Positions 26,537-35,276 are shown, counted from the first letter of the stretch. The stretch: DNA of 64,000 nucleotides from Mucilaginibacter rigui (GCF_014773275.1 NZ_JACWMW010000002.1:1-64000), one strand, 5' to 3'. Numbers and translations: made by a program. Notes: a model not told the origin generated them from the sequence alone.

Positions 26537-28199
26537 ATATAGTTAAAACCTGGTTAGCCGCACGTATGCCCTGATGAAAAGCTTCCTCAAAAATAGATAT
26601 GCCGCTCAGATCGGTATGGGCAAAAAACATGTTATTATTTACAGGCTTTTGTGCGGCCTTTCTGTTTGCCCCCCAAATATAGTTTACAGCCGGGTATATC
26701 ATTCCATGGCCCCAAACCCAACATTCTACGTCCTCAATAGCATCTGTAATGCCCGGGTGCATATATTCCAGTTCGGGCATCATGATGCCCATCCACTGTT
26801 CGTATGTGCGCGTGTAAGCGGCGAGGCGTGCTACACGCGGTTCATGATCGCACAGCGGGAGGTACCATGTTAAAACCCTTTTTTCGTCGGTTATTTTAAC
26901 CGTTTGCTGCCCGGCATTTACATATCCCACCGATGGTGTATCGTAAGCCACGTTATCCCAACATAAGCCTGCACCTTTTGCCTGTGGCAAACGGTTAACC
27001 GTAATATTGGCGATAAACCACGGCGAATAATTTAATTTAGAATAATCAACACCGCGCTGTATATCTTTGAATAACCGTTGATTTACAAATTGCGGCGTCG
27101 CCACAATCACATTATCAGCAATGATGTTGCTTGTTATGCCTTTAGCTATATCATAAATTGCCGCTACTACCTGCCCTTTTTGATTATAGTTGATGCTATA
27201 ACACATATTGCCTTTACGTACGTGTTCGCCCAGTTCGGCAGCTAACTTTTGGGTTAACCAACCATTCCCCTCCGGCCAGGTTAATACGGCATTGCTTTCG
27301 GCATTGGCTGCTTTGCCTCTTCGCGATGCAAAATAATGGATGCCTGCCCAAGCGGATACTTTATCTATCTTTTGCCCGTAATCATCCTTGCAACAATAAT
27401 TTAAATACCAAAGCAAATAAACCGATGTAAGCTTTTGCTGATGCAGGTATTCTTTAAAAGTGATCAGGTCTAATGCGCGATATTTGTCATCAGTACTGCT
27501 ATTATCTATCGGGATATCGAAGGCAAATTTATTGTCGACGCCCTTTACCTTCTTGAGCTCGTCTATCAACGCAAAGAACTTTTTAACCTGCGCTTTATCA
27601 TCCGCGCTCAATCCAAAATCGGGTACTATACCTTCCTGCCATTGCCCATTAATGAGCAAACGCTCTTCAGGGTCGAAGCAAAGGTAGTATTCATTGTAAA
27701 CGGGCAGGCTATTTTCATACCCGGTAATTACACCACATTCCTGTAAAAACCCGGTAAGCAGGGTATCTTCATTATTGGCGATGGTGATATAATGCGCACC
27801 CAAAGGGTACGCCGAAACACTATTTTTACCCGAATATGAGTTACCGCCAACATGATCTTCCAACTCTAACAGTTCAAAATCGTGGTGGCCTTGTTTTTTT
27901 AACCAGCGTGCGGCTGATAGGCCAGAAATACCACTTCCAATGATCAGGGTTTTTATGGTGCGCGTAGCATTTGGTGCGGGCAATGGTAATTTATCACGCA
28001 GTATATGCCCCGCTTTTGCGTTTGGCCCTTTGATACTGCCTTTAATATTTTTGTAAGCGGTTTTCGGGTTGAGTTTGCGGATGCAACCGCCTAAAAAAAT
28101 ACCCGTGGTAACCAAGCCCGCTTTAAGCAGGAACGAGCGGCGGCTTAACCCTTTTACAAAGCCCGGGCTTTTATAAAACGGACGACCATTCATCTTCAA
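26514..28199 (-). CDS. Exported FAD-dependent amine-oxidase-like oxidoreductase
   Basis: Flavoprotein of the NAD(P)/FAD-binding Rossmann group. The N-terminus carries both a twin-arginine motif (LSRRSFLLKAG, about 18-28) and a lipobox-like end (IFLGGC, about 34-39), so it is probably Tat-exported and lipid-anchored. The dinucleotide-binding motif IIGSGISGLSAARW is at about 86-99, followed by LELEDHVGGNSYSG. A C-terminal HTDLSGISIFEEAFHQGIRAA contacts FAD, as in amine oxidases and phytoene-desaturase-like enzymes. Overlaps of 29 and 23 bases with its neighbours show tight coupling. Beside a spermidine synthase, a polyamine- or aminopropyl-group oxidase is a reasonable guess; the substrate is unproven. 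ATG at 28193 is an alternative start. Confidence 0.85.
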   Translation of the reverse strand: MKMNGRPFYKSPGFVKGLSRRSFLLKAGLVTTGIFLGGCIRKLNPKTAYKNIKGSIKGPNAKAGHILRDKLPLPAPNATRTIKTLIIGSGISGLSAARWLKKQGHHDFELLELEDHVGGNSYSGKNSVSAYPLGAHYITIANNEDTLLTGFLQECGVITGYENSLPVYNEYYLCFDPEERLLINGQWQEGIVPDFGLSADDKAQVKKFFALIDELKKVKGVDNKFAFDIPIDNSSTDDKYRALDLITFKEYLHQQKLTSVYLLWYLNYCCKDDYGQKIDKVSAWAGIHYFASRRGKAANAESNAVLTWPEGNGWLTQKLAAELGEHVRKGNMCYSINYNQKGQVVAAIYDIAKGITSNIIADNVIVATPQFVNQRLFKDIQRGVDYSKLNYSPWFIANITVNRLPQAKGAGLCWDNVAYDTPSVGYVNAGQQTVKITDEKRVLTWYLPLCDHEPRVARLAAYTRTYEQWMGIMMPELEYMHPGITDAIEDVECWVWGHGMIYPAVNYIWGANRKAAQKPVNNNMFFAHTDLSGISIFEEAFHQGIRAANQVLTIYGKQPQT

Positions 28200-29679
28200 A
28201 GTATTTTACCAGCACCTGGTTGTTCAACTTATTTACCTCTGTTTTTACTTTAGCCATATCCTTGGGGAAGTAAAACATCAGGTTAAGGCTTTCTTTGGTC
28301 ACGAAACGCATAACTGGTAAAAACACTGCCGGTTTTTTATAAACAGGGTTTTCGGTAGCCATAATATACCCCCACTCGCCAAATGACGGTACGTAGTTAT
28401 GATACGGAATGGTGTGCAAACCGACCGAACGTAGTGTGGTATCGACCGTCCAGAAAGATTTTGGCGCCACATAAGGCGACGTTGCCTGTATAACCATAAT
28501 GCCGCCGGGCGCAAGTACGCCTTTAGCCAGTTTATAAAACGAATTGGTGTATAGTTTCCCCACCGAGTAGTTTGATGGATCGGGAAAGTCAATCACCATA
28601 AAATCAAATTTCTTTTTGTCCTGTCGCAGCCAGGTGAAAGCGTCGGCATTGATCACTTTTACCTTTGGGGATAGTAATGAACTTTTGTTAAGGTTCAGCA
28701 ACATTCGGTTTGATTTGAATAACCCCGTCATGCCTTTATCCAGATCTACCAGTGTTACGCTTTGGATATTGGGATACTTTAATATCTCGCGTACGGCCAG
28801 CCCATCGCCTCCGCCCATCACTAACACGTTATGTGCATTCGGCAGTGCCTGCAAACCGGGGTGAACCAATGCCTCGTGGTAGCGGTATTCATCGTCAGAA
28901 CTGAATTGAAGGTTACCATTTAAAAATAAACGTAGCACTTTCCCTTTTTTGGTTAGAATGATGCGCTGGTAAGGTGTGCTTTTTGAATAAATAATGGTAT
29001 CGGCATAGGTAAGGCTTTCAGAGAAATTGGTAATAACGCCGGCGTAAACAAAACCCACCGTAAGGGCAAGGACGCTGATAACGGCACTGGTTTGCAGATA
29101 AACTGCCGCCTTTATCTCCTTCTTAAAACTTACGCATACAATAAGGGCAACCCCAACGTTAAGGATACCCACCAGGTATGAGGTTTTTACCAGCCCAAGG
29201 TAAGGTATCAGCAACAAAGGGAATACAAGCGATGCCAGCAATGCGCCTATATAATCAAACGTAAATACTTTCGATACCAGGTCTTTAAACTCATAACGAT
29301 CTTTTAATATCCGCATAAGAAGGGGTATCTCCAAGCCTACCAAAATACCCGTGATACCAACAAGGCTATACAGGATGATACGGAACGAGGCGACGCTTTC
29401 AAACACCAAAAAAAGGATGGTAGAGCTCGTGCCCCCCACAAGGCCAACCAATATCTCCAACTGGATAAACCACGAGATAATATTTTTCTCGAAGTATTTG
29501 GATACCCACGAACCTATGCCCATCGAGAACAGGTAAACACCTATGATAGTGCTAAACTGGGTTACCGAATCGCCCAGCAGGTAGCTGGCCAATGTACCCG
29601 CTATCAATTCATAGATCAGTCCGCAGGTTGCTACCACAAAAACAGATATCAGCAGCAGGGCATGCAGTTTTTTATTCAT
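28171..29679 (-). CDS. Membrane-bound polyamine aminopropyltransferase (spermidine synthase fold)
   Basis: Fusion of a membrane domain and an aminopropyltransferase. About seven transmembrane helices occupy residues 1-215 (LLISVFVVATCGLIYELIAG at the start, then GVYLFSMGIGSW). The C-terminal SpeE-like domain has the nucleotide-binding motif VLVMGGGDGLAVREIL, VTLVDLDKGMT, the catalytic-region FMVIDFPDPSNYSVGKLYTN and GGIMVIQATSPY. It would transfer aminopropyl from decarboxylated SAM to an amine acceptor, perhaps at the membrane. ATG 29679 is chosen: it begins the first helix and lies 2 bases after the DUF350 gene, although the frame is open to 29739. A SpeD-like gene is upstream in the operon. 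Confidence 0.9.
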   Translation of the reverse strand: MNKKLHALLLISVFVVATCGLIYELIAGTLASYLLGDSVTQFSTIIGVYLFSMGIGSWVSKYFEKNIISWFIQLEILVGLVGGTSSTILFLVFESVASFRIILYSLVGITGILVGLEIPLLMRILKDRYEFKDLVSKVFTFDYIGALLASLVFPLLLIPYLGLVKTSYLVGILNVGVALIVCVSFKKEIKAAVYLQTSAVISVLALTVGFVYAGVITNFSESLTYADTIIYSKSTPYQRIILTKKGKVLRLFLNGNLQFSSDDEYRYHEALVHPGLQALPNAHNVLVMGGGDGLAVREILKYPNIQSVTLVDLDKGMTGLFKSNRMLLNLNKSSLLSPKVKVINADAFTWLRQDKKKFDFMVIDFPDPSNYSVGKLYTNSFYKLAKGVLAPGGIMVIQATSPYVAPKSFWTVDTTLRSVGLHTIPYHNYVPSFGEWGYIMATENPVYKKPAVFLPVMRFVTKESLNLMFYFPKDMAKVKTEVNKLNNQVLVKYFEDEWSSVL

Positions 29680-29681
29680 TC

Positions 29682-29906
29682 CTACCCGTGTATAGCTGAA
29701 CTGATGATTATAGCCACCGCTATCATAAACGAGGCGCAAACGATGGCAAGAGCAATATTATGTTTCTCTACGATCTCTTTCCATAAATTCTCAGGTGTAA
29801 TCTTTTCGATTATCCAGTAAGATACCAGCAGGATAAGGATACCTATTACAGAATACAGCACCGAAGCGGTAATGTATTTTAAATTAATTAGATCATGTAA
29901 GCTCAT
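29682..29906 (-). CDS. DUF350-family small membrane protein
   Basis: A 74-residue protein with two transmembrane segments (about 13-33, VLYSVIGILILLVSYWIIE; about 50-70, NIALAIVCASFMIAVAIIIS). The N(I/A)A-A pattern and length match a single DUF350 repeat, also known from E. coli YjfL. Function is unknown in the family. DUF350 genes commonly sit next to DUF4178, spermidine-synthase and SAM-decarboxylase genes, exactly as here. It starts 10 bases after the 58-residue gene upstream and ends 2 bases before speE. Confidence 0.85.
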   Translation of the reverse strand: MSLHDLINLKYITASVLYSVIGILILLVSYWIIEKITPENLWKEIVEKHNIALAIVCASFMIAVAIIISSAIHG

Positions 29907-29916
29907 AATGATGTGT

Positions 29917-30093
29917 TTATTTATGGTAAAATGCGTGAACGCCCCTTACGCGGCTATTGTTGTTATATTCGGTGTTACGGGTTACGCTGCTGCTTTCCCA
30001 AAACGCGATGCCGTTAAGGGCCGCGTAGGTGTAATACCCTATAATAAGCAGGGCAAACACCAGATAAATACGTGCAGCTTTAATTGTATTCAT
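29917..30093 (-). CDS. 58-residue single-pass membrane protein
   Basis: A short gene hidden in the gap between DUF4178 and DUF350. Its ATG overlaps the DUF4178 stop as TAATG, and its stop is 10 bases before the DUF350 start, so operon geometry supports it strongly. The sequence begins MNTIKAARIYLVFALLIIGY, giving one transmembrane segment (about 9-27). A polar, Asn/Ser/Arg-rich tail with FWESSSVTRNTEYNNNSRVR and HAFYHK follows. No family is recognised. It may correspond to the small accessory protein often found between DUF4178 and DUF350. Confidence 0.75.
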   Translation of the reverse strand: MNTIKAARIYLVFALLIIGYYTYAALNGIAFWESSSVTRNTEYNNNSRVRGVHAFYHK

Positions 30094-31409
30094 TATTTGT
30101 CTGTTTCATAGGGTGAATAATCGCTGTTCATCCAACGTCTTTTTTCGTAATTACGCATCCTCAACCAGGCATACAGTGGGTAAAGACACAGTAGTAGAAT
30201 GGTAACCCAAACATTGCGCCATACCACCGGGTTGGCGTTTATATTAATGTGGATACTTTTATTGCGGGTATCTCCAGATGCCGGGTAAATATTTAAATGG
30301 TATTTGCCGCCGGGAATGCCGGATAACAACACATTGGCTTCCTGCGAACCTTCCGACCAGCTTTCGCCATCTTCGTATCCGTGGTAGTACTCTATGCTTT
30401 CAGTCACCTCCCAGCTTTGGTTATCCTTTTCATTTACCAGCACTACCGTAGTCTCTAACCAATTATTATCAATATCCGATTTGATCGAAAATTCCAGGGC
30501 CGACGATGATTTATCTAAAGTAAATGATGGTGTAACAAAAGGTTTAAACTCGTTAACCTTAGTGGAATCGCTTAGGATAAAAAAATCGTTATCCATAACC
30601 ATATGTTGCGGGTTAAGGTATAATGATATAAACCCTATAACAGCAACCAAAACCACTAATAAAGGGGTTAGCTTGTAAACGGAGAACCACCTTTTGGCAT
30701 GTACCGATGGCTGGTTAGCACCAATGCCTATCTTTTCGGGGAATAGCTTTATATCCGTTTTAAAAGCATCTGCTATTTCCCTGGGTTCTGCATAACGGCC
30801 CAAGTAAAAATCGGCGGTGCTTGTGCCGGGCTTATCCTGCTCTTTGTATATAATGTTTGGCGGGGCGACAAACTCAGATGTTTTGGCCCACTCATATAAT
30901 ATATCCCAGTCAAACTCACCTAAAATAGCGGTGGTTATAGCCGTGTATTTATTAAACAGGTTGTATTCGTTATCTTCGAAATCAATAAATTCCCAGCTGC
31001 GGGCGCTCAGCTTTTCCAGATTTGGATAAAACTCTTTCCCGGCAACAAATGTCCAGTGCCCATCATACTCGGCAAAGTTGGCATAACCTTTTTCATAGTT
31101 GTAAAGGATATACTCCCGCCAGGCGTAACCGGCATCCTTTTCTTTTTTTTCTATATAGCCAATAACTTTAAAATTGTAACCATTAAATAAGCCAACGCTA
31201 CCAAGCTTTAATACCGGTTGCTGTTTTATCGGCGGCGCGTTTTTTTGGATTACCGGGGTATCATTTGCTATAAAGCGAATAAAAGAATTACAGGATGAGC
31301 ACACACAATACTCGCTACCCTCGGGGTCATAAAGTGTAATGATGTTCTTGCACTTTGGGCAGGTTACATCCTCCGAATAAGGGAAGGCCTTTAGATTTAT
31401 TGTTGCCAT
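30093..31409 (-). CDS. DUF4178-domain membrane protein with zinc ribbon
   Basis: A 438-residue protein. An N-terminal zinc ribbon with two CxxC pairs (CPKC about 18-21, CSSC about 37-40) is followed by a DUF4178 domain (about 70-210; GFNGYNFKVIGY-like opening, EYILYNYEKGYANFAEYDGHW, YKEQDKPGTSTADFYLGRYA). Two transmembrane segments (about 248-268 and 405-425) flank a predicted extracytoplasmic beta-rich region. DUF4178 is of unknown function and is known from the same neighbourhoods as DUF350 and spermidine synthase. It starts 1 base after speD. Confidence 0.85.
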   Translation of the reverse strand: MATINLKAFPYSEDVTCPKCKNIITLYDPEGSEYCVCSSCNSFIRFIANDTPVIQKNAPPIKQQPVLKLGSVGLFNGYNFKVIGYIEKKEKDAGYAWREYILYNYEKGYANFAEYDGHWTFVAGKEFYPNLEKLSARSWEFIDFEDNEYNLFNKYTAITTAILGEFDWDILYEWAKTSEFVAPPNIIYKEQDKPGTSTADFYLGRYAEPREIADAFKTDIKLFPEKIGIGANQPSVHAKRWFSVYKLTPLLVVLVAVIGFISLYLNPQHMVMDNDFFILSDSTKVNEFKPFVTPSFTLDKSSSALEFSIKSDIDNNWLETTVVLVNEKDNQSWEVTESIEYYHGYEDGESWSEGSQEANVLLSGIPGGKYHLNIYPASGDTRNKSIHININANPVVWRNVWVTILLLCLYPLYAWLRMRNYEKRRWMNSDYSPYETDK

Positions 31410-31410
31410 A

Positions 31411-31764
31411 TTACCTTACCAGTTCAGTTTTTTTTATTTCTGTGGCTTCAAAAAAACTAAGTATCTCATGATAAATAGCCCTTACCTTTTCAGAGTTATC
31501 TTTCTGGTAATTTGATAAAAAGATATCAAAAGTGGCCAGGTTAAACTCCGGCCAGGTATGTATGGATAAATGAGATTCTGTTAAACAAACAACGCCCGTA
31601 AATCCGGCGCCATCAAAATCGTGATAAACCTCCCCAACTTTTTCAAGCGAATACCGGGAGATAAGATTATCGAAAAATAATTTACAGGGTGCCGATGCAG
31701 AAAAGAAAGCTATATCGGCTGCAGAAAACTCTGCTAAAATATGTAAACCGGGTTGATAAGGCAT
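31411..31764 (-). CDS. SpeD-like pyruvoyl decarboxylase (S-adenosylmethionine decarboxylase family)
   Basis: Self-cleaving pyruvoyl enzyme expected to decarboxylate SAM to the aminopropyl donor. The cleavage motif ESHLSIHTWPE is intact: Glu63/Ser64 form the processing site and His69 is the processing base. Where the classical bacterial enzyme has its catalytic Cys (FTCG after HTWPEYGYAAxD), this protein reads FDIFLSN, so position 84 is Ser. ATG 31764 is chosen because the -7 element at 31783-31790 makes the upstream start (31785) unlikely to be transcribed. It is the first gene of the operon. The Cys-to-Ser change may alter substrate or activity. Confidence 0.85.
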   Translation of the reverse strand: MPYQPGLHILAEFSAADIAFFSASAPCKLFFDNLISRYSLEKVGEVYHDFDGAGFTGVVCLTESHLSIHTWPEFNLATFDIFLSNYQKDNSEKVRAIYHEILSFFEATEIKKTELVR

Positions 31765-31782
31765 TAATAGGGTTCTTCTAAT

Positions 31783-31790
31783 CAAAAATA
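31783..31790 (-). promoter_or_regulatory. -7 element of the speD operon
   Basis: On the minus strand TATTTTTG matches TAnnTTTG and lies about 19 bases before the ATG at 31764. No matching TTG was seen upstream. Confidence 0.45.
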
Positions 31791-32030
31791 TAAATTTATC
31801 GGATAAAGATTGTTAGCTACCCGAATTAAATCTGCTATTCCATTTCACCAAAAATCAAAAGAGTTGCCTGAGAATTATTTTGCTTTAATTTAAGGGAAGT
31901 GAAATTAAACGAATTCCTAAACCAACTATTCCATGAGGGCGTAGTCAATGTCAACAAAGTTTGCACATCGATATTCAACGCTTGATAATATCTAATTTTT
32001 TATTAATTTGTTTACAAAAACAGCAGTCTA

Positions 32031-32660
32031 ATGAGGAAAATAACAGACGGGCCCCACCGGAATAAACAGCGAACAAAAGAAAATTTAATCAAAGCCGTTG
32101 GGCAACTTCTTCAAGATGACGGCTTCTCAGGTATCACAATTTCAAAAGTTGCAGACAAAGCTAAAATGGACCGAAAGCTTATCTACAACTATTTCGGAAA
32201 CCTTGAAGGATTGATAAAAGGGTATTTAGAATCCAGGGATTATTGGAAAATTAACCCGGATGATATCGAAGGTATCATACAAAGCACCCAAAAAGATTCT
32301 GGAAAATCACTCGCTTACCAAGTCTTAGAGCATCAATTCGATAGCTTGCTATCGAATGAAGAGGTGCGGAGAATAATTACATGGGGATTAAGTGAAAAAT
32401 CAACCTTACTTAAAGAGCTTGACCTTAGACGTGAAAATACAGGAGAACAAATTCTTAAGGCAGTATTTGACGAGCATTTCAAGGAGCGTGCAACTCATTT
32501 TCGTGCTGTTTATGGATTATTGATGGGCGGGATTTATTACCTGACTCTTCATGCGAAGATGCAGGAAAATACTTTTTGTGGAATAGATTTTCAACAGCGC
32601 TCCGGACAGGAAGAACTTAAGAAAGCAGTTAAACAGATCATTGACATGCTTTATAAATAA
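32031..32660 (+). CDS. TetR-family transcription regulator
   Basis: A 209-residue protein. The N-terminal helix-turn-helix is about residues 12-60 (TKENLIKAVGQLLQDDGFSG, ISKVADKAKMDRKLIYNYFG). The C-terminal all-helical ligand domain contains the conserved-looking ITWGLSEKSTLLKEL. It is divergent from the speD operon with 245 bases between, but no operator palindrome was found there, so control of that operon is unproven. Its lower GC and codon use resemble the accessory DNA to its right. Confidence 0.88.
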   Translation: MRKITDGPHRNKQRTKENLIKAVGQLLQDDGFSGITISKVADKAKMDRKLIYNYFGNLEGLIKGYLESRDYWKINPDDIEGIIQSTQKDSGKSLAYQVLEHQFDSLLSNEEVRRIITWGLSEKSTLLKELDLRRENTGEQILKAVFDEHFKERATHFRAVYGLLMGGIYYLTLHAKMQENTFCGIDFQQRSGQEELKKAVKQIIDMLYK

Positions 32661-33083
32661 AAAACATTACAAACTTTTTTATAGTGACTGAAATCTCAAC
32701 ATTGATATTGAGCTTTGAATTTCATAAAGATTCTTAATTCCATAAAAGCAGGTTTATATGAATTATATCCCTTTAAAAATTTAAAATTATCACGAGCAAG
32801 GCTGTACCTCCGCATCTTTCTCCGTAAACGCTTTCCTTTCAAAATCTGTAGTCGACAAGACCACTAATAATAGATATTGGAAGCTTATTAACGAAAATGA
32901 AAAGAAAAATCCAGAAGAAGGCATCCCATTTTATAATCTTTTTAAACTCAATAACCATCCTCAATATCTGGAAAGTATGATCAATATCAATGCGGATATG
33001 TTGACGTATATCTCAAGCAATGTGAGCATCCGGTCTCGCTAAGGCAAGCGATTTTTTGCATCGGCATACAAAAACCTTAGATT
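32661..33083. other. Gap with a start-less reading frame
   Basis: AT-rich gap between the TetR gene and a convergent secreted-protein gene. It contains one long open frame without a start codon (32785-33042, listed separately). Nothing else was recognised. Confidence 0.6.
32785..33042 (+). pseudogene. Possible 3' remnant of an unknown gene
   Basis: A frame with protein-like composition runs from after a TAA at 32782 to a TAA at 33040-33042: GCTSASFSVNAFLSKSVVDK, then RYWKLINENEKKNPEEGIPF, then YLESMININADMLTYISSNV. There is no in-frame ATG until near the end, so it looks like the C-terminal part of a gene that lost its 5' end. I do not recognise the family. Confidence 0.35.
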
Positions 33084-33857
33084 TTATGGATATTTTATAG
33101 ACATGCATTTACCATCCCGATACGTCTTAATTATTTGAACAGGCCCATTTTCGGAATAATTCCATTCTCCGTTTCTCTGACCGTTGACATAATGGCCATC
33201 CTCGACCATGTTTTTATTGAGAGAAATATCATAACGTTTCTCAATCCAGTAGCCATTTTTCAGGTGATTTTTGGTTAAGCCTTTTAGCTGGTAATCACCC
33301 CATTTTTTATCAACCGACGATGTGCTTAGGTAATCAAGGAACAAACCTTTTTTAACTTCATAGTTTAAAGTTTTTGTAGATGTGGCCTTCTTTAGATGGA
33401 TAGTAATGCGGCTTTGCTTAATCCGGCTGTAACGTTGGTATTTCTCTTCTGAATCCAAGGCTTCATAACATAATAAACTATTGTATTCTGAAGCAGATGA
33501 CTCATTTACGAGCAGAATAGCCTGGTAATCTCCATCCTCATAATCCACTTTTACATAAAAGGCTTTAAAATTTGTGCCGCCAATAACTAAATCTTTATAA
33601 GTATAAAATTGCATCAGGGTATCGTTAGATGAAACAAACAGATCCCACATAAAAGGTCTTTCTACATCCCTTTCCAATGCGCTATTTAATCTTGTTTTTA
33701 AAAGGCCGATGCTGGCTTGTGCCGTAATTTTTTTTTGAATAGCGCTTTTATCAATGCTGTTTACTAACGTTGAATCTGACCCATCAAATTCCTTACTATT
33801 GCTCACTTTGTTTGTTAGCAGTACGGAAAGAAATATGCAAGTGATAATACGTAACAT
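33084..33857 (-). CDS. Secreted protein with MORN-like C-terminus
   Basis: A 257-residue protein of unknown function. A signal peptide is at about 1-20 (MLRIITCIFLSVLLTNKVSN). The middle is beta-rich (LMQFYTYKDLVIGGTNFKAF, YEDGDYQAILLVNES). The C-terminal about 50 residues contain MORN/YwqK-like repeats (LKNGYWIEKRYD, MVEDGHYVNGQRNGEWNYSE). Such repeats in Bacteroidetes are typical of exported proteins of unknown role. It stands alone in AT-rich accessory DNA. Confidence 0.7.
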   Translation of the reverse strand: MLRIITCIFLSVLLTNKVSNSKEFDGSDSTLVNSIDKSAIQKKITAQASIGLLKTRLNSALERDVERPFMWDLFVSSNDTLMQFYTYKDLVIGGTNFKAFYVKVDYEDGDYQAILLVNESSASEYNSLLCYEALDSEEKYQRYSRIKQSRITIHLKKATSTKTLNYEVKKGLFLDYLSTSSVDKKWGDYQLKGLTKNHLKNGYWIEKRYDISLNKNMVEDGHYVNGQRNGEWNYSENGPVQIIKTYRDGKCMSIKYP

Positions 33858-34247
33858 AGAGATGGCTTTACTCTGGTTTCTTCAAATCAAATATAATATA
33901 AGTCTCTATATTGTGATATGTTTAATTTCTGTATTTTATCATTAGAAATCAGCATTTTAAAGATCTGATTAGCGCTTTCGCAAATGTGTTTTTTGCGCAT
34001 GAATTAATTTCGCTGGTTTTCGAAGCAAAAAAGGTACCCGGGTATGGAGATTTACTGTCAGACTAATAAAAACTTCCAGATAGCAGATATAATGGAGTAA
34101 TAACCTGTAATAGAAGTTGAGCATTACGGGATGTAAAAACAAGCTTCATTGGGGAACTTTTGAACTCTTTGATAACGTTAAAAGTAAGGGGTATGAGATT
34201 TTATTCAAACAATAAGAAATCTTGGGGTTATAAATAGAAAATAATAT
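33858..34247. other. Gene-free gap, 390 bases
   Basis: AT-rich DNA with no open frame, tRNA, terminator or repeat that I could recognise. It presumably holds the promoters of the flanking divergent genes. Confidence 0.5.
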
Positions 34248-34766
34248 ATGTCATATATAAATTTAGTAATGTCTTTAAAAGATTTTTATCAATATGTTGA
34301 AGACATTTTGGAGAAAGATAACGGTACTTTTTATATTGAAGTTAAAAATAAAAGCAAAATTTCACTGGAAAAAATTGTAAAAGGAGAGGCTAAAAAAATA
34401 AAAGGCAACAGAGAAAAAAATCTGAGATTTTACATTTTATCCGAACAATTTGATGATGTTTCTCGGGATGATATTTTTGGTGATGAAAAAGAGCCAATCG
34501 TTATTGACGGTGAAGGAGGAAGAGAAACAGCTGAAAATATTGAGCGTATTTCATTGAGAATCCTTGCCAAAAAACCAACTAAGAACACAACTAAAATTTT
34601 CAACGATATCAAAAATAAGCTAAAAAAAGACGACGAAATCGGAATGGGCGTGAAAGGAGGATCAAAACTTCATGACCATTATTTTTATCAGAAAAATCTT
34701 GTTGGAAAGAAAACATTCAAAACAGATCTTCACAACGATAAGGCACCTCTTGTTGAGGTAAAATAA
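34248..34766 (+). CDS. Hypothetical protein, 172 residues, Lys-rich
   Basis: No family recognised. Soluble, strongly lysine-rich, with marked AT-rich codon use (many AAA and ATA), unlike the core genes to either side. Features seen are an N-terminal LKDFYQYVEDILEKDNGTFY, an acidic stretch DDVSRDDIFGDEKEPIVIDG and a C-terminal GMGVKGGSKLHDHYFYQKNL. A second ATG at 34269 (MSLKDFYQY) is an alternative start. Base composition suggests horizontal acquisition. Confidence 0.6.
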   Translation: MSYINLVMSLKDFYQYVEDILEKDNGTFYIEVKNKSKISLEKIVKGEAKKIKGNREKNLRFYILSEQFDDVSRDDIFGDEKEPIVIDGEGGRETAENIERISLRILAKKPTKNTTKIFNDIKNKLKKDDEIGMGVKGGSKLHDHYFYQKNLVGKKTFKTDLHNDKAPLVEVK

Positions 34767-35276
34767 AAAGTTAATAAGTGCTATAAAAAATTGAGGAGGT
34801 TAAAAAGCTATTATCTTTAATATCATTTAAAAATAATACGGAAGGGTACAATAAAGGCTTCGAAGGCAATAGATACGGTTGTTTCCAATGATCCCATCAA
34901 ATCGCTGCTTACGGTGACATTCAGTTTGGAAAAATTATGCTATACAACTTTATGCCGGGTATTGCAGATGATAGGTAAGTTAGATCGTTTTCCCCATCGC
35001 ATAACAGCAGACTTTGATACCGCTTGCGCCTGATACGATCTGTTACATGTCGGACTGATATGATAGCGCATAGCTACACCAACACATGGAAACATTATTG
35101 CTGCGCAGCTATCAAATAATAAGGTCAAGGAAATCCATTGCCTTTAGATGTTGGGGCCGGAATCAGCACACCTTTGACCTTATAAAGCTCAGAGATAAAA
35201 CGATCTGGTAAAGCAAGCATACAATACCGTTAGAAGAAAGATCTTTTTTCTAATCATTAGACTAAATATGCCCGTT
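34767..35276. other. Gene-free gap, 510 bases
   Basis: Open frames of 60-66 codons exist on both strands, but neither has a convincing start or recognisable protein. No transposase, repeat or RNA was seen. It may be decayed coding DNA. Confidence 0.45.

Noticed and set aside
31786-32030. TetR control of the speD operon
   Set aside because: The divergent gap contains no convincing palindrome, so the regulatory link is not claimed.
34940-35128. Minus-strand 62-codon frame
   Set aside because: No recognisable protein features; probably chance or decayed DNA.
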